Origin: Bombyx mori | Lineage: Eukaryota > Arthropoda > Insecta > Lepidoptera > Bombycidae | Direction of reading: 5' to 3' | Assembly (NCBI RefSeq): GCF_030269925.1 | Contig: NC_085128.1 | Span: forward strand, 11,596,501-11,660,500 | DNA: 64,000 bases | Shown: piece by piece, positions 10,229-20,748 of the stretch | Layout of the letters: each line of letters begins with the position of its first letter | Numbering within the stretch: position 1 is the stretch's first letter | Translations under genes and position numbers: made by a program | Notes under the pieces: generated by a model | The model's database searches: none | Told to the model about the DNA's origin: nothing | The model's input: only the letters and a program-made list of their open reading frames with translations

Positions 10229-10372
10229 GAATTATACAAAATGAATCCAGGACAAAGTTTCGTTACATCACCCGTATCTGTACTCATTCCTTACGGTCAA
10301 CTAGCGCTATACGCCGTTAGAGAAACTTTAGATCAACTATTAAAGTTTATAAACCTCGACAATAAGGATCAG
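10229..10372 (+). CDS. Serpin constant exon 2
   Basis: Acceptor TTCTTCTAG, donor GTACAA; 144 bp, phase 0-0. ELYKMNPGQSFVTSPVSVLI carries the serpin s6B/helix B hallmark (N..SPxSv, here SFVTSPVSVLIPYGQLALYA). The usual Gly-Ala-x-G-x-T segment is diverged (AVRETLDQLLKFINL). Confidence 0.9.
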
Positions 10373-10731
10373 GTACAAAGTACATTTCATATTGTTCAAA
10401 ACATTTTGCATTAAATTTATTTGTTTTTCTACGAAGCTGATTAGTAGTTTTTACGGACGTCTTCTAAGTCAAGGGCCCTAATGCGTGAATATCTTCACAA
10501 TTTTTGTTGCAATTATAGAATATGTAGGTATTATTAGATAATGCACACCCTAGTATGAGCAGGTAAAGGCAGGTACTATCATTCTCAATCAACAGTTTGT
10601 GGCATCGGCAGAAGAACTTCCGCAAAATGGGAATACGATGACTCGATTACTTTTAATATATAATTAATACCGAGAGCTTGAAGACTAATAATAATAACGT
10701 AATTTATCAATACCAAATATTTTTTTCGCAG

Positions 10732-10935
10732 ATCAAGGAAGCTTTCCCCGCTTTGCTTACGAATTATCGGTCTCAAAGCTCAGTTCTTTTGACGGTGGCA
10801 GTTAAATGCTACGGCAACATAAATTATCCTTTTACGGACCAGTTTAAGAACGACGCTGTAACTTACTTTGACTCAGAAGGAGAAAATATTGATTTTAAAT
10901 ATGCGAAAGAAGCTGCAGACACAATAAACGGATGG
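10732..10935 (+). CDS. Serpin constant exon 3
   Basis: Acceptor TTTTTTCGCAG, donor GTAATT; 204 bp, phase 0-0. IKEAFPALLTNY, LLTVAVKCYGNINYPFTDQF and FKYAKEAADTINGW match serpin helices D-F (typical NaiFxxxgyxlxxxf then ..aa..iN.Wv). Confidence 0.92.
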
Positions 10936-11290
10936 GTAATTAAATTTAAATTTCTTTATGGAAGTTATTGATTAATTTTATGATAGTTGTCATGTTGATA
11001 GTTCTCATAAATAAAATATACATTACATCACTGTGATCATAGGAAACAGATATTAGACCCCCTTTAGTGCGAGTGGAATTACAAACACATGCACTATTTT
11101 ACGTAAAATTGTATAAAAGTTTCACTATAGATTTTTTACTGAAGATGTCTATTATAAATGATGTGCTGATTTTTTTTTAAATTTACTTTAAACCACTATT
11201 ATTTAAAGAACTCTTACCACGATTTTCATCATTAAGGAGTTTACGATATTTCGTTAATTAATATACTTTTTATACCTAACACATTTCCAG

Positions 11291-11389
11291 GTCGCAAACA
11301 AAACTAATAACTTAATTCAAAATCTTGTCAGCGAAGATTTGTTCAGCGATGACACTAGATTGGTTCTAGTTAACGGCATTTATTTCCTG
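11291..11389 (+). CDS. Serpin constant exon 4
   Basis: Acceptor CATTTCCAG, donor GTGAGT; 99 bp, phase 0-0. VANKTNNLIQNLVSEDLFSD then TRLVLVNGIYFL is the conserved W-V-x-x-x-T-x-x-x-I to lvLvNaiyFkg part of serpins. Confidence 0.93.
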
Positions 11390-11904
11390 GTGAGTTACTA
11401 TTTTCTTAGATTTAATTTTTTTATTATTATTATCAAACCTCAAGTAGTGAGCTCTCACTGTAATTTGTATCATATGGAGAATGCCACGAGGAATTGTTTG
11501 ATGTAATCCCAGTCCCTCGTTTACAAACCCCACACATAGAAGACCAAAAAGATAATACAGATTTACTGACAGGTACTATGGAATACGTAACCATATTGTA
11601 TAAGTATAGCCGCGTATTCTGGGAAGAACTCCCATCATCTGCGTTTATAGTTCGCTATGAAGCCTGCCATCAACATGTAAAGTAATGACCACGACCATCT
11701 GTTAAGAGTGATAAAGACAAGGAAGAAGAAGAAATAGCATGTCTTACTTCAATTGAGATACTACTTATTTGCAATCAATAATTTTCTGTCAGTCACGACC
11801 AGGTAGACTTTAATAGCTACGCCCATCAAGCCATAGCCGCTAACATTGTAGTTAATACATCTTTTACATCACCTTTTTAATGAAATATGTACAAAATTTT
11901 TCAG

Positions 11905-12045
11905 GGAAATTGGCAAAATCAGTTCAATCCTAATAACACTCGCGATAGAGACTTCTACATCACACCAAACAAAACTAAGTCCATAAAGACTATGTATCAA
12001 GAAAACAACTTTAATTATGGAGAAAACGAGATTCTCGATGCACAG
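11905..12045 (+). CDS. Serpin constant exon 5
   Basis: Acceptor TTTTTCAG, donor GTATGA; 141 bp, phase 0-0. GNWQNQFNPNNTRDRDFYI continues the kg.W...F....T....F signature. The conserved M before Y is kept in IKTMYQENNF. Confidence 0.92.
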
Positions 12046-12450
12046 GTATGAGTCAGCAACAACTTCTTTAAGTTGCTTTGTAAAAAAATTGCACAAAAAT
12101 GTTGCTCAAAAAAAGAATTTTGAGATATAGTAAAAACAAAATTGGCATAAAACCTAATTCTCTCACTCATCGTTGCGAAACAAGTCGAACGCAAGTTAAC
12201 GCAGACTCGAGAACCTGTGCGAACTTGAAAGAAGAAGAAGAAACTTAAAAATAAACTTAAAACTTTAACTTAAAGAAACTTAAAAAAAAGCAATAAAAAT
12301 AAAATAAAAACATTAATGACTTCGCTGGCAATATAAATTATTTATCGCTCTGTTGAACAGTTATACGTATACAGCCAAATGGGGAAAAAAAATATAAATT
12401 AATGAATATACTTGTTCCATCTTGATAAAAATATAATTATCCCGTTTCAG

Positions 12451-12660
12451 ATCTTAGAATTGTTCTACAAAGGCGGCAATTCTAGTTTAGTAATCTTGTT
12501 ACCAAAGAAAAAAGATGGCCTTCTCCAGATGTTAGATAAATTACGAAATTCAGATGAATTATCTAATAGCATTAAATCACTTAGGCAAGAGAAAGTCAAA
12601 TGTTTCCTACCTAAGATGGATATAGAAACGAACATCGATATAGCAGAACTTTCCCAGAAG
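12451..12660 (+). CDS. Serpin constant exon 6
   Basis: Acceptor CCGTTTCAG, donor GTTAGT; 210 bp, phase 0-0. ILELFYKGGNSSLVILLPKK (ielpY.g...sm.ivLP) and CFLPKMDIETNIDIAELSQK (v.lPkF.ie....l...l). Confidence 0.92.
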
Positions 12661-13378
12661 GTTAGTAATTCTAATAATCTAAAGAGTATTCGAAAATTTC
12701 GTTATAAAAAGTGTGAAAAGGGGAAGACTAATGTAAAAAGGAATATCAGTACTAGAATTTAATGCACTATATATAAGTATACGTGACATATCGACTCTCG
12801 GGATAAATATCACTAAATAAGAGTATTTCATGAAAATAATTTGAAATAAGAAACTAAGAGTTGTTACATACATCTAGTTGCAAATACAACCGCCCTGTAC
12901 TATATAGACATTTTTCTCTTGTTTACTTCCTTTGTATCTTAATCACTCCTATAATAAATGCTTATAATTTGCTTATCCCGAGATCTTAAATAAGAACTGA
13001 CGTCACCGAAACGCCAGAACTTGAAACTTAACAATTTGAATTTATGTTGGGCCGCTCCGATTGACTTAGACAAGGACATAGACAAGAAGAAGAATAATAT
13101 CGTCTCCTTGAAACTGTATTGATATCAAATCATAAATTTCATGAGTTTAATGTTAAACAACATTTTCAATGTCATAGTAATATCAACTTTGCCTCGAGGC
13201 TCTTTCAAAGTATCGAACCTGAAAAAAGTGCCTACTATCTTTTTTGTTTAAGATAACATAGCCTTTCATATCACGACTATTTATTTATATTATATTTTGA
13301 AAGCATTAGTTACTGTATACCATATTATGGTACCACATGATTTTCATCACCGATACTAATTGCTACTTGTCATTATAG

Positions 13379-13523
13379 CTGAATGTAACCAAAATGTTCG
13401 ATCCACGATCAGATGATTTCGAAGGAATTTTATTAAATTCGGACCCTGTATATGTTTCTGCTGCAATACAGAAAGCTAAAATCATAGTTGATGAAACTGG
13501 AACCGAGGCAGCGGCAGCAACTG
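13379..13523 (+). CDS. Serpin constant exon 7, carrying the reactive-loop hinge
   Basis: Acceptor TTATAG, donor GTAAGA; 145 bp, enters in phase 0, leaves in phase 1. LNVTKMFDPRSDDFEGIL (lGi..mF...adfsgi), then VYVSAAIQKAKIIVDETGTE and AAAAT. The hinge ETGTEAAAAT fills P17-P8 with small residues, as required for loop insertion, so the protein is predicted to be a true inhibitor. The donor lies at P7, so the scissile bond comes wholly from the next exon. Confidence 0.93.
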
Positions 13524-14163
13524 GTAAGATTATTTTTATGTTTTCAATCGGCAATCAAAATAATAAAATCTAAATCTAATCTATATCTAAAATTAACTTT
13601 CAAAATTGACAAAGCTAAAAAATGTAACACTTTCCAATTTTGGAGTTTTTTTTTAAAAGAATTCCGTAATATGAAAAAAAAAATTCTATTGTAAGCTTAA
13701 CCACGACGGCAATTTCAAAGACAAAAATCAAATACGAGGGCTGCAATAAAAGTATCGGGAATGGAATATTTCCACTTCTTGCCCACCTAAGTACCACGAC
13801 CTGCTTATTCTTGCGTGGTATCATTTATTCTTGTTTTAAAATAAGAAATTATTAAACTTTCAATAAAGAATTCAAACTCATGTCTAAAGGATTCAAACCA
13901 TTCGAAGTTTGATAACAAGAATATTTCACCATAACAGACAAAATGGTGGTACCAACTTGTGCGAACTTACAATATGCTTTGCATCATAGTATATTTTAAG
14001 AGTTCCATTGAGTTTTAAAAATAATTTATAATAATTAGAAGAGTATTTTACGTAATCACGGACGACATTCGTCACACTGTTGAGATTTTTCGTAACATCA
14101 GAAATTAAAATGTACTTAACATGTCAACGAAATGAAGTCGTGTAATAAAATATAAATTTACAG

Positions 14164-14282
14164 CCGTCGTACTCACTAAAAGAAGTGGAACAGATATGTA
14201 TTATTTTGAAGCAGATCATCCATTTGTATACGCAATCAAAGTTCAAGATGACATTATATTTAGTGGGGTTTTTGTCGGATAA
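14164..14282 (+). CDS. Serpin alternative terminal exon a (P1 Arg predicted)
   Basis: Acceptor ATTTACAG, phase-1 entry. Encodes AVVLTKRSGTDMYYFEADHP then FVYAIKVQDDIIFSGVFVG and TAA. Counting from the hinge, P2-P1-P1' is K-R-S, which suggests a trypsin-like or clip-domain serine protease target. The C-terminal serpin signature ADHPF and F-x-G are intact. The stop runs into GTTGAA, a weaker donor than in the other three alternatives. Joins the constant exons in frame for 381 residues. Confidence 0.88.
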
Positions 14283-14470
14283 GTTGAACAAATATTACTA
14301 ATGTAAAGTTAAATGTTTGTAATTGTGAAGTTTTTGTAATAATAATAATAATAAGAGAAATATACTGTTTCGAAAAAAAAAAATGTTTTTATAAAATAAA
14401 TATTTGAATCGCACTATTTTTTTATGATTTTCAAAAGAGTTATATAAATTATCTAGTACACTTAAATTAG

Positions 14471-14619
14471 TTATACTTCTGTACTCATTTAGAAATGCAT
14501 TTGATCCTTTATTTGTTCAACAAGATATTTTGGATTCAGATTTACAAGACCATCCACACGTATTCTTCGTTTTGATTAACGATGAACCAATTTTCAGTGG
14601 ATTGTTCATAGGTGCCTAA
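14471..14619 (+). CDS. Serpin alternative terminal exon b (P1 Phe predicted)
   Basis: Phase-1 entry requires the acceptor AAATTAG at 14464-14470; the more obvious ATTTAG at 14487-14492 is out of frame. Encodes VILLYSFRNAFDP... and DHPHVFFVLINDEPIFSGLF, ending IGA then TAAG|GTGAAA. Hinge counting puts Phe at P1 (Y-S-F|R), a chymotrypsin-like specificity, although the following Arg is a one-step alternative. The loop is longer than in the other exons. Confidence 0.8.
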
Positions 14620-15302
14620 GGTGAAAGCAAATTGTGAAATCGAAGGGTGTAACTAATCAAATTGCGATATTAATTTTAGTAACTTTATTTATTCTTTTAA
14701 TCCATCTACGTAAGGTTTTTTTTTGAAAACGCACCGTGTGGCTCCTAAGTGGGTTTTGATTATTCATAAGAAGGAATTTAAATAAAAGGCATTATAATGT
14801 ATGATTTATCAATATTTTCGTGGTTTTGTAATTATATGTCCATTTGCTAGACATTTACAAAGATCTGCCCAGATGATTATTTTTTTAATATATATTATTA
14901 TTTGAATACCTACCATTATTATAAAGCACGTTGATATCATTGGCAAAACTAATGTTAAAATCATTAAATACAGACCAAATGCATAAATAAAAATGAAAAA
15001 CAAAATTTCAGTGTACATATTTAAAAAAAAAATTACATAATAACTGCTTTTGTATAATCATTTGCTGAGGCCGACCAGGTACACTGGCATAACTCTATAT
15101 TCCGCTCTTTCCTCTCGTTTTATTTTTATAGATGAGATAGTAACTATTACATTAGAAATAAGACCTTGATCATATTGTCGTATGCGCCGGAATGCTATGC
15201 GTATGGATACGAACGCCAATACCAAAAAGGCAGTGAGTTCCCACACATAAATATACGACAGTAATAATAATGATGGATCTCAATATAATTATGTACTTAC
15301 AG

Positions 15303-15433
15303 CAGTAGTCGGTACCACGTTAAGTCTACCGATATCTGAAGTAGAACCATTAGTCTTCAACGCAGACCATCCCTTTGTGTTTGTTATTAAAATTGGAACA
15401 GACATAATATTCGGTGGAATATTCGCTGTTTAA
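15303..15433 (+). CDS. Serpin alternative terminal exon c (P1 Leu predicted)
   Basis: Acceptor TACTTACAG. Encodes AVVGTTLSLPISEVEP, then LVFNADHPFVFVIKIGTDII and FGGIFAV, TAAG|GTGATT. By hinge counting P1-P1' is L-S, a chymotrypsin- or elastase-like target. Full ADHPF signature. Confidence 0.87.
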
Positions 15434-16007
15434 GGTGATTTTTAGGAAATTTTGTACCCTCTTCATTGTTTGCTCCTTTAATTCTTGCTCTTTCTAGGTT
15501 TCACAAAAAATGGCTTAATATATTTTTATTTTCATTGTACTCTCCTATTAATCTAATATTACTATGGAATAAAATGGACTTCGCAAAACAATTTTCTATT
15601 TTCATGTAGTAGGATGTATAATAGATTTATACAATAGACTGGACGTTGAGAATATCGAAATTTACCCTATATTTTTCTCAAAATTAAATCAACTATTTTA
15701 TGAAATTTGTTAGTTTTTATTAATTGCCATATACATTATACTATCCTTTAGCCTTTCAAGATGAGGTCAAAATGTTATCAGATTTATGGATCGAGAATCG
15801 TAGGAAAAATTGTTACAGCTCATCACTATTTTCGATTGCGCATCGTGTGATACGCAAACTATTCTTTTTAAATACTTTTAAATTACTCATAATATGCACA
15901 CGTTCGGAAATTAGGTAAAAGAGTTTTAATTGAAACATTCTCAAGAACTTTGGAAAGTTGACGTAGCGAATTAATCCATTTTTCGGTATTTATTTCTAAA
16001 TTTCCAG

Positions 16008-16141
16008 CTGTTGTCGGTGCTAGAACGACATCCGCAATTATTCCGGAGAACGAATATTACTTCATAGCCGACAGAAGCTATGTTTTTTGTGTGTTACTCG
16101 AAAGGGATCCATTGTTTTGTGGTGTCTTTAATGGAAATTAA
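16008..16141 (+). CDS. Serpin alternative terminal exon d (P1 Thr or Arg)
   Basis: Acceptor AATTTCCAG. Encodes AVVGARTTSAIIPEN, then YYFIADRSYVFCVLLERDPL and FCGVFNGN, TAAG|GTGACC. Strict counting gives P1 Thr, while a loop one residue shorter would give P1 Arg. The conserved ADHPF is altered to ADRSY and two cysteines are added in the C-terminal strands, so this is the most diverged alternative. Confidence 0.82.
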
Positions 16142-16434
16142 GGTGACCTTCTTGCGCAGTAGTTCATGTTTTGGCTTTATTAACATTTATAGCGTGTGTT
16201 TGTATTGTGCATAACATATATGTATATGCTTAAAATAGCATATAGTTATGTTACTTTACTTATTACTAAGCATTTTGGGAAAATGTAAAGAAAGAGAAAG
16301 GTTTTTTTTCGTGCGAGCGTGTATATTTAATCAGTTCTCTAGATTTCTTCGATATATGTGACTAACAAAATTTTAAACGTAATGATACCTTAAAGATTTA
16401 CTAAATACTAAACTATAATTTAAATTATTTACAG

Positions 16435-16490
16435 GTCCATCATTGCAGCATATTTTTTCTTTGAGCTAATAAAATGTATTAGATGAAATT
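16435..16490 (+). other. Probable shared 3' UTR exon with polyadenylation signal
   Basis: The acceptor TTATTTACAG ends at 16434, followed by about 55 bp with AATAAA at 16468-16473. Three of the four alternative exons end TAAG|GTGA, as if spliced after the stop to a common 3' UTR, the arrangement known from Manduca sexta serpin-1. The end coordinate is estimated from the signal position. Confidence 0.6.
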
Positions 16491-17051
16491 TTTTATTACT
16501 AAATCAATTTTGAATAAATTATAATATTTTTATGTGGTGTTATATAACAATTAAAACTATTTGTTTCCATATTTTTGTTTTATTTTCATCACTCTCCATA
16601 GATATTTGACCTATTAAAGAAATAGAACTCGAACAAAAACTTTATTTAAATTTTACACACAAGGACATATGGTTACAAGAATATTTTACTGAATTTCACT
16701 TTGGTTTAAAGGGTGGGATACCTTACGATAGGCAGCGGTTTGGCATTGCTGATGTCCATGAGTGATGATGACCACTTACCATCAGGTGGGCCGTATACTC
16801 GTCTGCCTACAAGGGCAATAAAAAAACCTTTTCGAGATTTCGGCCCCATATGTCAAGATATGATACAATTAGTTATCAGTTACATCTTCTTGATGTTTAC
16901 TCCTTAATAATCGATTTATTAACTAATATTCGCTCGTAGTCTAAGGAGATATTCCAGCTTCTTGCGGACGGGGATATTTGAACAGTACACGAGGCTTGCA
17001 TACACATTCTTTACTGCTATAGATGAGCAAAAGTGGTTACAGCGCAGTTTT
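16491..17051. other. AT-rich intergenic DNA, with one CR1 LINE tail at 16729-16827
   Basis: No gene visible. 16729-16827 (+) reads GGCAGCGGTTTGGCATTGCT...CTGCCTACAAGGGCAATAAAA, a diverged 3' end of the CR1-type LINE seen at 23479. Confidence 0.6.
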
Positions 17052-17374
17052 TGAAGTGAAACTTCTTTAGGTGCGAGGTGCGTTGAGATTATCCTTCTTC
17101 AAATGAGACTTGTGGAGAGTATTTAACGGGAGGCAGCGGCTTGGCTCTTCCCCAGGCATTGCTGAAGTCCATGGGCGACGGTAACCACTCACCGTCAGGT
17201 GGGCCATATGCTCGTCCGACTACACGGGCAATAAAAATAAAAAATACTAAAATTTAACTCGCCACAGATTCGTTACGGCTAGAGAGAAAAGATACAGCGA
17301 GCTAGGCCATTGATTTAAGGATGAAAAATGAAGAAAACCACAATACTACACACTGCAAAAGAAGTTTCACTTCT
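17052..17374. mobile_element. MITE-like element with TGAAGTGAAACTTCT ends, interrupted by a LINE tail
   Basis: Left end TGAAGTGAAACTTCT and right end AGAAGTTTCACTTCT are inverted repeats, and each is itself a near-palindrome. A related element lies at 36842-37201; in reverse orientation both share the GGATGAAAAATGAAGAAAACC stretch. A CR1-type LINE tail (17090-17245, +) is nested inside. Confidence 0.55.
17090..17245 (+). mobile_element. CR1-type LINE 3' terminus nested in the MITE-like element
   Basis: CCTTCTTCAAATGAGACTTG through GGCAGCGGCTTGGC... to GGGCAATAAAAATAAAAA; the same order as the 3' end of the minus-strand LINE at 23479 read in reverse. Confidence 0.65.
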
Positions 17375-18299
17375 CTCATGTTCACCAAGCTGCACGCGCA
17401 CCATTTTTTTTTGTAACTTTTAGTTTGATCTATTGAGCATAGACAAGACGGCAGTATCCACTAGTATCGAGTGACATTATGGACTTGTGAGCTTCGAAGG
17501 TTAGATATCCCGTAGTTCCATGTTCCGAAAATATTATCCTTCTATAATGAACAGTAGCAGAGGTAATTCAAAGATTACAATTAAAATCCTATGTTATATG
17601 GTAAAAATTCGAATTGTGGGATTTCTATACAATTTTAATCAACCAACTAACTCTTATAGTTTACGTTTACTTATCTGTCAGTAAACCGTCGATAATAGAG
17701 TTACAATGTCCTTAAAGTACAAATTATAGTCCATCATGACGATAGCAAGGACAGGTCTCTTAAGGGAACAGCTTCCAATCAATAGGTATTAGCTTACAAT
17801 CAATACCCGAGGCGAGAATACCGATAAGTGGAGATTAAATGAAATTACGAAACTGACATTCACTTTATAGCCGGTAGCCATCACGGAACACAATATATTT
17901 GACGGATGCCTGAATCTCGCTAACGACATTTTCAAGACAAGCTTGCATACTGCAAGTACTGAACAACCTGAACATTGAAGAAGGAAGAAAGAAGAAGAGA
18001 AGAATAAAGAAGGAGAAGATGAAGAGGAATGAAGAGACAGTCCCATCCATCACAATCTCAACTCAAGCCTTCTAGTTATCAACCCGCAACTCATCACCCC
18101 CGCCTCGATAGACAGGGAGTCACATGCCCGGGCAAAGGGGTTTCCCCGCGGCGCGTCCCACGCCTTTGCAAGGGGACGCGACGACTCGATAGTACTCGAA
18201 CATATCGATCGTCGATGTCCCGAGTAATTTCACCCGTTCGGTCGAAGATCTTCCCTTTGCCGTTAACCTCCCAAAACTTTAGAAAATACTACAGTCCTG
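17375..18299. other. Unassigned intergenic DNA with a purine-rich GAAGAA tract
   Basis: No ORF with recognisable content. 17975-18035 is a GAA/GAG-rich tract. 18095-18290 is GC-richer than its surroundings and may be the remnant of a retroelement, but I cannot name it. Confidence 0.4.
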
Positions 18300-18853
18300 T
18301 CACTCGACTTCTGCGAGTGCACCGTCTCGCAGAAGGGGGCGGCGGGGCGGGTGAGGCAAAGCTCTCCTCACTACGCAGAAATCCGCCGCCGCCGAGCAGG
18401 GGGTCGGGACCGGGGTCCCATCCATTACCTGGCCCCCTAAGAGCTTTGGGCTCCACCCGCTTTATGCGGGGAGGGACCCAGCCGTGGGGCGGGGTGATTT
18501 ACACCACGCCCGTAATAGGAAGCCGGGTGATGGTAGACCGCGTTCTTCCGACCGCTCTGGGGAAAGGTGCAGCGTGGCGCCTTCAAGGTGGGCCCCCGGC
18601 CCGTCGACCGTGGCAACCGGTGGCTGTTTCGTCGGCGACCGCTGGTCCAGCCTCTGGGGGACGACGGGATGGATGTAATATGCTCTGCGTAAGCCCTGTC
18701 CCGCCGTCTCAATAACTCCGACTGGGCTCCGGCCCGGTCTGGGGTAGTGCGTCGGCTGTGAGCGGCAGGAGTTTTTAGTGAGGTTCAACTCCCACATACC
18801 CCAACCGCTGCGCGGATGAGGATCCGGCGATTTTCTCCTGTGGAAAAAAAAAG
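18300..18853 (+). mobile_element. 5'-truncated R1-clade tail, same family as the 1-4910 element
   Basis: Starts in the last codons of ORF2 (CTCGACTTCTGCGAGTGCACC) and follows 4351-4892 closely through TTTTCTCCTGTGG, then a short A run. Only about 550 bp remain. Confidence 0.85.
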
Positions 18854-18857
18854 AACT

Positions 18858-19080
18858 TAACAAATGTTCACAATTGACTTCCACGGTGAAGGAATAACAT
18901 CGTGTAATAAAAAGCCAACCCGCAAAATTATAATTTGCGTAATTACTGATGGTAGGACCTCTTGTGAGTCCGCACGGGTGGGTACCACCGCCCTGTCTAT
19001 TTCTGCCGTGAAGCAGGAATGCGTTTCGGTTTGAAGGGTGGGGCAGCCGTTGTAACTATACTGAGACCTTAGAACTTTAT
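18858..19080 (+). mobile_element. Bm1-type SINE, partial
   Basis: Body segment ACAAATGTTCACAATTGACTT... through GGCAGCCGTTGTAACTATAC and GAGACCTTAGAACTT. The tRNA-like head is missing, and the left edge abuts the R1 tail poly(A). Confidence 0.7.
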
Positions 19081-19899
19081 TTAGGCAGTATTTGATAAAG
19101 TTTAATATTATATTCTAATGATACATATCATGGGTCTATTTTACTACTTAATAAATTGTCGCAATATAACGTGTCTGTGTCTAAGGGTGTCCCTGGTATG
19201 CTGATGTTACATGAGGCCCAGTCGCGTCACTCCCCAAAAGGTGGTCTATGGGTCGAGAAAAAACGGGGCAGAGTCGCACCACTTTTAGACACGTCACCAC
19301 CGGTAGACAACCGGTGAACAGGAGACTCTGTAAGGAGGATCTCAGGGCGCCACCACTTATCGCTCTGGGAGATTCACACCAATAAATGAAAACAATTACA
19401 ATATAACAAAGCAGTGTTTATTCTATTTAAATAACACGGATACAATTGTTATAATAGTTTACAAAGATTAAATTAGTGGTCAGGTACAATATTACATGTG
19501 TGTCGGTAGGTACACCGAACACACGAGAAAGTTATCAACGAAATTAGTTTAAAATTAAATTACTAGAAACAATGACGGTTTCACCAGTTTAGTTAACAAA
19601 CGGACGATGAAGGTTCACCGGATTGCTTCCCAGCAACTGGGGTTGATGGATCCGAGCAAGGCTGGGTATGCAGGTGTGTTCTTGGTCTACCGTAGTCAAG
19701 TACTCTTTCTTGGATCGCCTAGCCAGAGTACCTCGCTTCCGGCAGCGTCCACGCAGAAAGGTACTGCGGGATCTCGAAGGTGATCTAAAAGTCACTCTCC
19801 GCACCCTAACTGATGTACATATAATGTACTAGTTATTAGGACCTACACGATAAGACAAAGTAGTGTTAGCTTCTAATTAGTTATAGTTTGTGGACACAG
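19081..19899. other. Unassigned, possibly the inside of a decayed LTR element
   Basis: No protein domain recognised. Contains GGCGCC at about 19348, which on the minus strand reads GGTGGCGCC, reminiscent of an LTR-element primer-binding site, but there is no gag or pol to support it. Confidence 0.3.
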
Positions 19900-20200
19900 T
19901 GTGGAGAATAAATTATGAAACACTTACCCTGGTTTAATATAAGACACCAAGGAACTGTTTAATTGACTCAGGTAAATGCGTAACAAAACTTTCACTGCAG
20001 CTCGAGAGATGTTGATTGAAAAAGGACTCGGACAAAGTGACTTGTCCTTTTATAGCAATAGTCTGACGGTTCTCGAAGATTCTGCCTAATAGGGCTGTGC
20101 CAATCTCACCTTCGAACTATAGACAAGATCGCACAGTCACGTCATGCAGCGTCGAGTGAGAGAACTACTTAGTGTTTTAAAATTATTTTATTTCTCCACA
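19900..20200 (-). repeat. Possible solo LTR with a minus-strand TATA box
   Basis: 301 bp beginning TGTGGAGA and ending TCTCCACA (TG...CA borders with 8-bp inverted ends). On the minus strand it has CTATAAAAGG about 150 bp from one border, followed by a G/C-richer start region. No partner LTR, target duplication or coding region was found, so this is tentative. Confidence 0.4.
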
Positions 20201-20639
20201 CTGCGCCACGTATACGCTAGATGGCGTCAATTTCTAAAAAAAATTCAATTCAATTTTTCTAGCGTTACAGCATGAGCGTCAGTTCTAAGTTAAATTGGTT
20301 TTTCAGGAGTAAAATCTAAGAAATACTATTTAGAAGGATATTTTTTTTCAATTTGAACTAAACCGAGATTACATTTCTCATAAACTACCGTGGCCTTAAA
20401 AACGATAGATGACTTGTTTAACCAAGAAATTAATATGCAGTTTTAAAAGAAATGTCATTAAGTTTTCACCTACATAGCTGTTTTTCAAAGTACTGATAAG
20501 ATACGTTACGGTTTATGTCATTTTCGAGCAGTAATAAAATTTCTGTTTTCGAACGAGTAATTAATTTTTTTTACTGTTTATATTTCTATTTGGTATATAC
20601 ATTATAGAGAAGATATATATAGACGTGCAAACTAACCAA

Positions 20640-20728
20640 TGACAGTGAGCTACTCGCCGGATCTTCTCAGCGGGTCGCGATTCCGATCCGCTAGTAGATT
20701 CATTCTCGAAGCAGGTGCTCTTGAGCAG
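20640..20728 (+). mobile_element. Jockey-type LINE 3' UTR fragment
   Basis: CGCCGGATCTTCTCAGCGGG...TTCCGATCCGCTAGTAGATTC matches the 3' UTR after the reverse transcriptase at 42700-44048 (44070-44130) and its minus copy at 49140-49210. Confidence 0.65.
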
Positions 20729-20748
20729 TTTAGGTTAGGTTAGGTTAG
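20729..20748 (+). repeat. Interstitial TTAGG telomere-type repeat, about four units
   Basis: TTTAGGTTAGGTTAGGTTAG, the insect telomere motif, lies exactly between a LINE fragment and another repeat tail (to about 20880, ending AATAAAAAAATAAATAAAA). Confidence 0.8.

Larger units (their letters stand above)
4911..16490 (+). other. Gene 1: 3' part of a TIL-serpin fusion gene with alternative reactive-loop exons
   Basis: Gene-level summary. TIL exons A'-D' (all phase 1-1) are followed by a phase-1 acceptor at 9601, with no promoter, signal peptide or terminal stop exon between. The first serpin exon has no signal sequence and starts mid-linker (TTNSSGNVDQ), so it must be spliced to something upstream; the nearest donors are the TIL exons. 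Seven constant serpin exons and four alternative end exons follow, then a shared 3' UTR exon. The protein would be a secreted multi-TIL plus serpin inhibitor. The 5' end is outside the window, and two of the four visible TIL exons are broken, so the live transcript structure is uncertain. Confidence 0.7.

Noticed and set aside
11494..11685. 63-residue ORF inside a serpin intron, ending FWEELPSSAFIVRYEACHQHVK
   Set aside because: The FWEELPSS piece resembles a LINE RT C-terminal remnant; too short and isolated to call an element or exon.
17789..18053. Ser/Phe-rich minus-strand ORFs
   Set aside because: They are the complement of the GAA/GAG-rich tract and look low-complexity.
18029..18715. 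228-residue + strand ORF
   Set aside because: It runs from unassigned DNA through the R1 tail 3' UTR; Pro/Arg/Gly-rich with no domain, so a chance frame.
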